In this document: positions 6,989 through 7,194 of the stretch, piece by piece
Numbering within the stretch: position 1 is the first letter of the stretch
Layout of the letters: every line of letters begins with the position of its first letter
Assembly (NCBI GenBank): GCA_903952885.1
Contig: CAJBHE010000288.1
Location: forward strand, 1-7,194
From: an uncultured Burkholderiales bacterium
Lineage (GTDB): Bacteria; Pseudomonadota; Gammaproteobacteria; Burkholderiales; Burkholderiaceae_C
Length of the DNA: 7,194 nucleotides
Direction of reading: 5' to 3'
The notes under the pieces: model-generated
The model's input: only the letters and a program-made list of their open reading frames with translations
Database searches by the model: none
What the model was told of the DNA's origin: nothing
Program-made: the position numbers and the translations under genes

Positions 6989-7016
6989 ATTGTAGAGAGG
7001 CCCACACGGCTTTCTA
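6989..7016 (-). promoter_or_regulatory. Candidate sigma-70 promoter of the phosphomannomutase-waaC-waaA operon
   Basis: On the minus strand TACAAT (6994-6989, five of six matches to the -10 consensus) is preceded after 16 bp by TAGAAA (7016-7011, four of six matches to the -35). Transcription would start near A6982, about 3 nt before the ATG at 6979. No ribosome binding site is visible before that ATG, which fits a nearly leaderless mRNA. Confidence 0.4.
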
Positions 7017-7024
7017 GGGCCCAC

Positions 7025-7030
7025 TATGAT
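7025..7030 (+). promoter_or_regulatory. Possible -10 element for the divergent ogt-like gene
   Basis: TATGAT differs from the -10 consensus at one position and lies 41 bp before the ATG at 7071. A matching -35 is poor: the best is CCCACA, 18 bp upstream, with three of six matches. A weak or activated promoter is possible. Confidence 0.25.
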
Positions 7031-7070
7031 GATCTAAAACCAGCCTCTAAAACACTTTCTCGTGCCTGCT

Positions 7071-7194
7071 ATGCCCACTCCTCGCATCTTCCAAAGCCAC
7101 ACCACCTCCCCGTTGGGCGATGTGCTGTTAGCCACCACCGAGCAAGGCTTGGCAGGCGTGTGGTTTGTGCACCGTCAAGAACACATGCCAGACA
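7071..7194 (+). CDS. ogt: Methylated-DNA-[protein]-cysteine S-methyltransferase, N-terminal fragment (3' end outside window)
   Basis: Only the first 41 residues are seen, beginning MPTPRIFQSHTTSPLGDVLLATTEQGLAGVWF and running off the edge. The stretch SPLGDVLLATTEQGLAGVWF is the beginning of the Ogt/MGMT N-terminal domain: a short beta strand, the SP(L/F)G turn, then a strand ending in G-hydrophobic-W-F. The complete protein would repair O6-alkylguanine by moving the alkyl group to its own cysteine in a PCHR motif, which lies beyond the window. It diverges from the phosphomannomutase across 91 bp. ATG 7071 is the likely start. GTG at 7062 is in frame and also possible, and neither has a clear ribosome binding site. 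The family call is fairly good, but it rests on the N-terminus alone, which is the less conserved domain. Confidence 0.75.
   Translation, partial: MPTPRIFQSHTTSPLGDVLLATTEQGLAGVWFVHRQEHMPD

Noticed and set aside
6980..7024. GTG at 7024 as the start of the phosphomannomutase
   Set aside because: The 15 extra residues do not match the family, and the region looks like a promoter. The ATG at 6979 gives the standard N-terminus.
1..7194. CRISPR array, tRNA/rRNA, insertion sequence, toxin-antitoxin or phage-defence module
   Set aside because: No regularly spaced repeats, terminal inverted repeats, cloverleaf sequence or transposase-like frame were seen. The window is almost fully taken up by housekeeping envelope genes.

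Overview
The window reads as an ordinary, gene-dense chromosomal segment of a betaproteobacterium. It is most likely a member of the Burkholderiales close to Comamonadaceae (Limnohabitans/Rhodoferax-like). This rests on protein character, moderately high GC, and the gene order PCMT-like protein, rhodanese, TolC, then WaaA, WaaC and a phosphomannomutase, which I recall as typical of that order. No search was run, so the taxonomic call is inference.

Left half, plus strand (2-3301). The block opens with the C-terminal third of an RND (HAE1-type) efflux permease, which is cut by the window edge. It continues with a divergent protein-L-isoaspartate methyltransferase-like protein, a single-domain rhodanese and a TolC-type outer-membrane efflux channel. 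Gaps are 41, 9 and 16 bp with no convincing internal promoter, so this looks like one operon. It pairs an inner-membrane pump with its outer-membrane duct, with two small soluble enzymes between them.

Right half, minus strand (6979 down to 3298). Three genes are joined by 4-bp start/stop overlaps: a phosphomannomutase/phosphoglucomutase, heptosyltransferase I (waaC) and Kdo transferase (waaA). Together they cover hexose-phosphate supply and the first inner-core steps of lipopolysaccharide synthesis on lipid A. waaC starts with TTG and waaA with GTG, each inside the stop codon of the gene before it. tolC and waaA converge tail to tail and their stop codons share the bases TTAA, so there is no intergenic space for a terminator.

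Right edge (6980-7194). A 91-bp divergent intergenic region separates the phosphomannomutase from the first 41 codons of an ogt-like O6-methylguanine-DNA methyltransferase on the plus strand. The phosphomannomutase promoter candidate lies so close to its ATG that the mRNA may be almost leaderless.

I see no tRNA, rRNA, CRISPR array, insertion sequence or defence module, and no stretch over 300 bp lacks a gene. I found no undescribed system. The points worth a second look are the altered active-site loop of the PCMT-like protein, the translational coupling with non-ATG starts, the shared stop codons with nearby hairpins, and the near-leaderless start.
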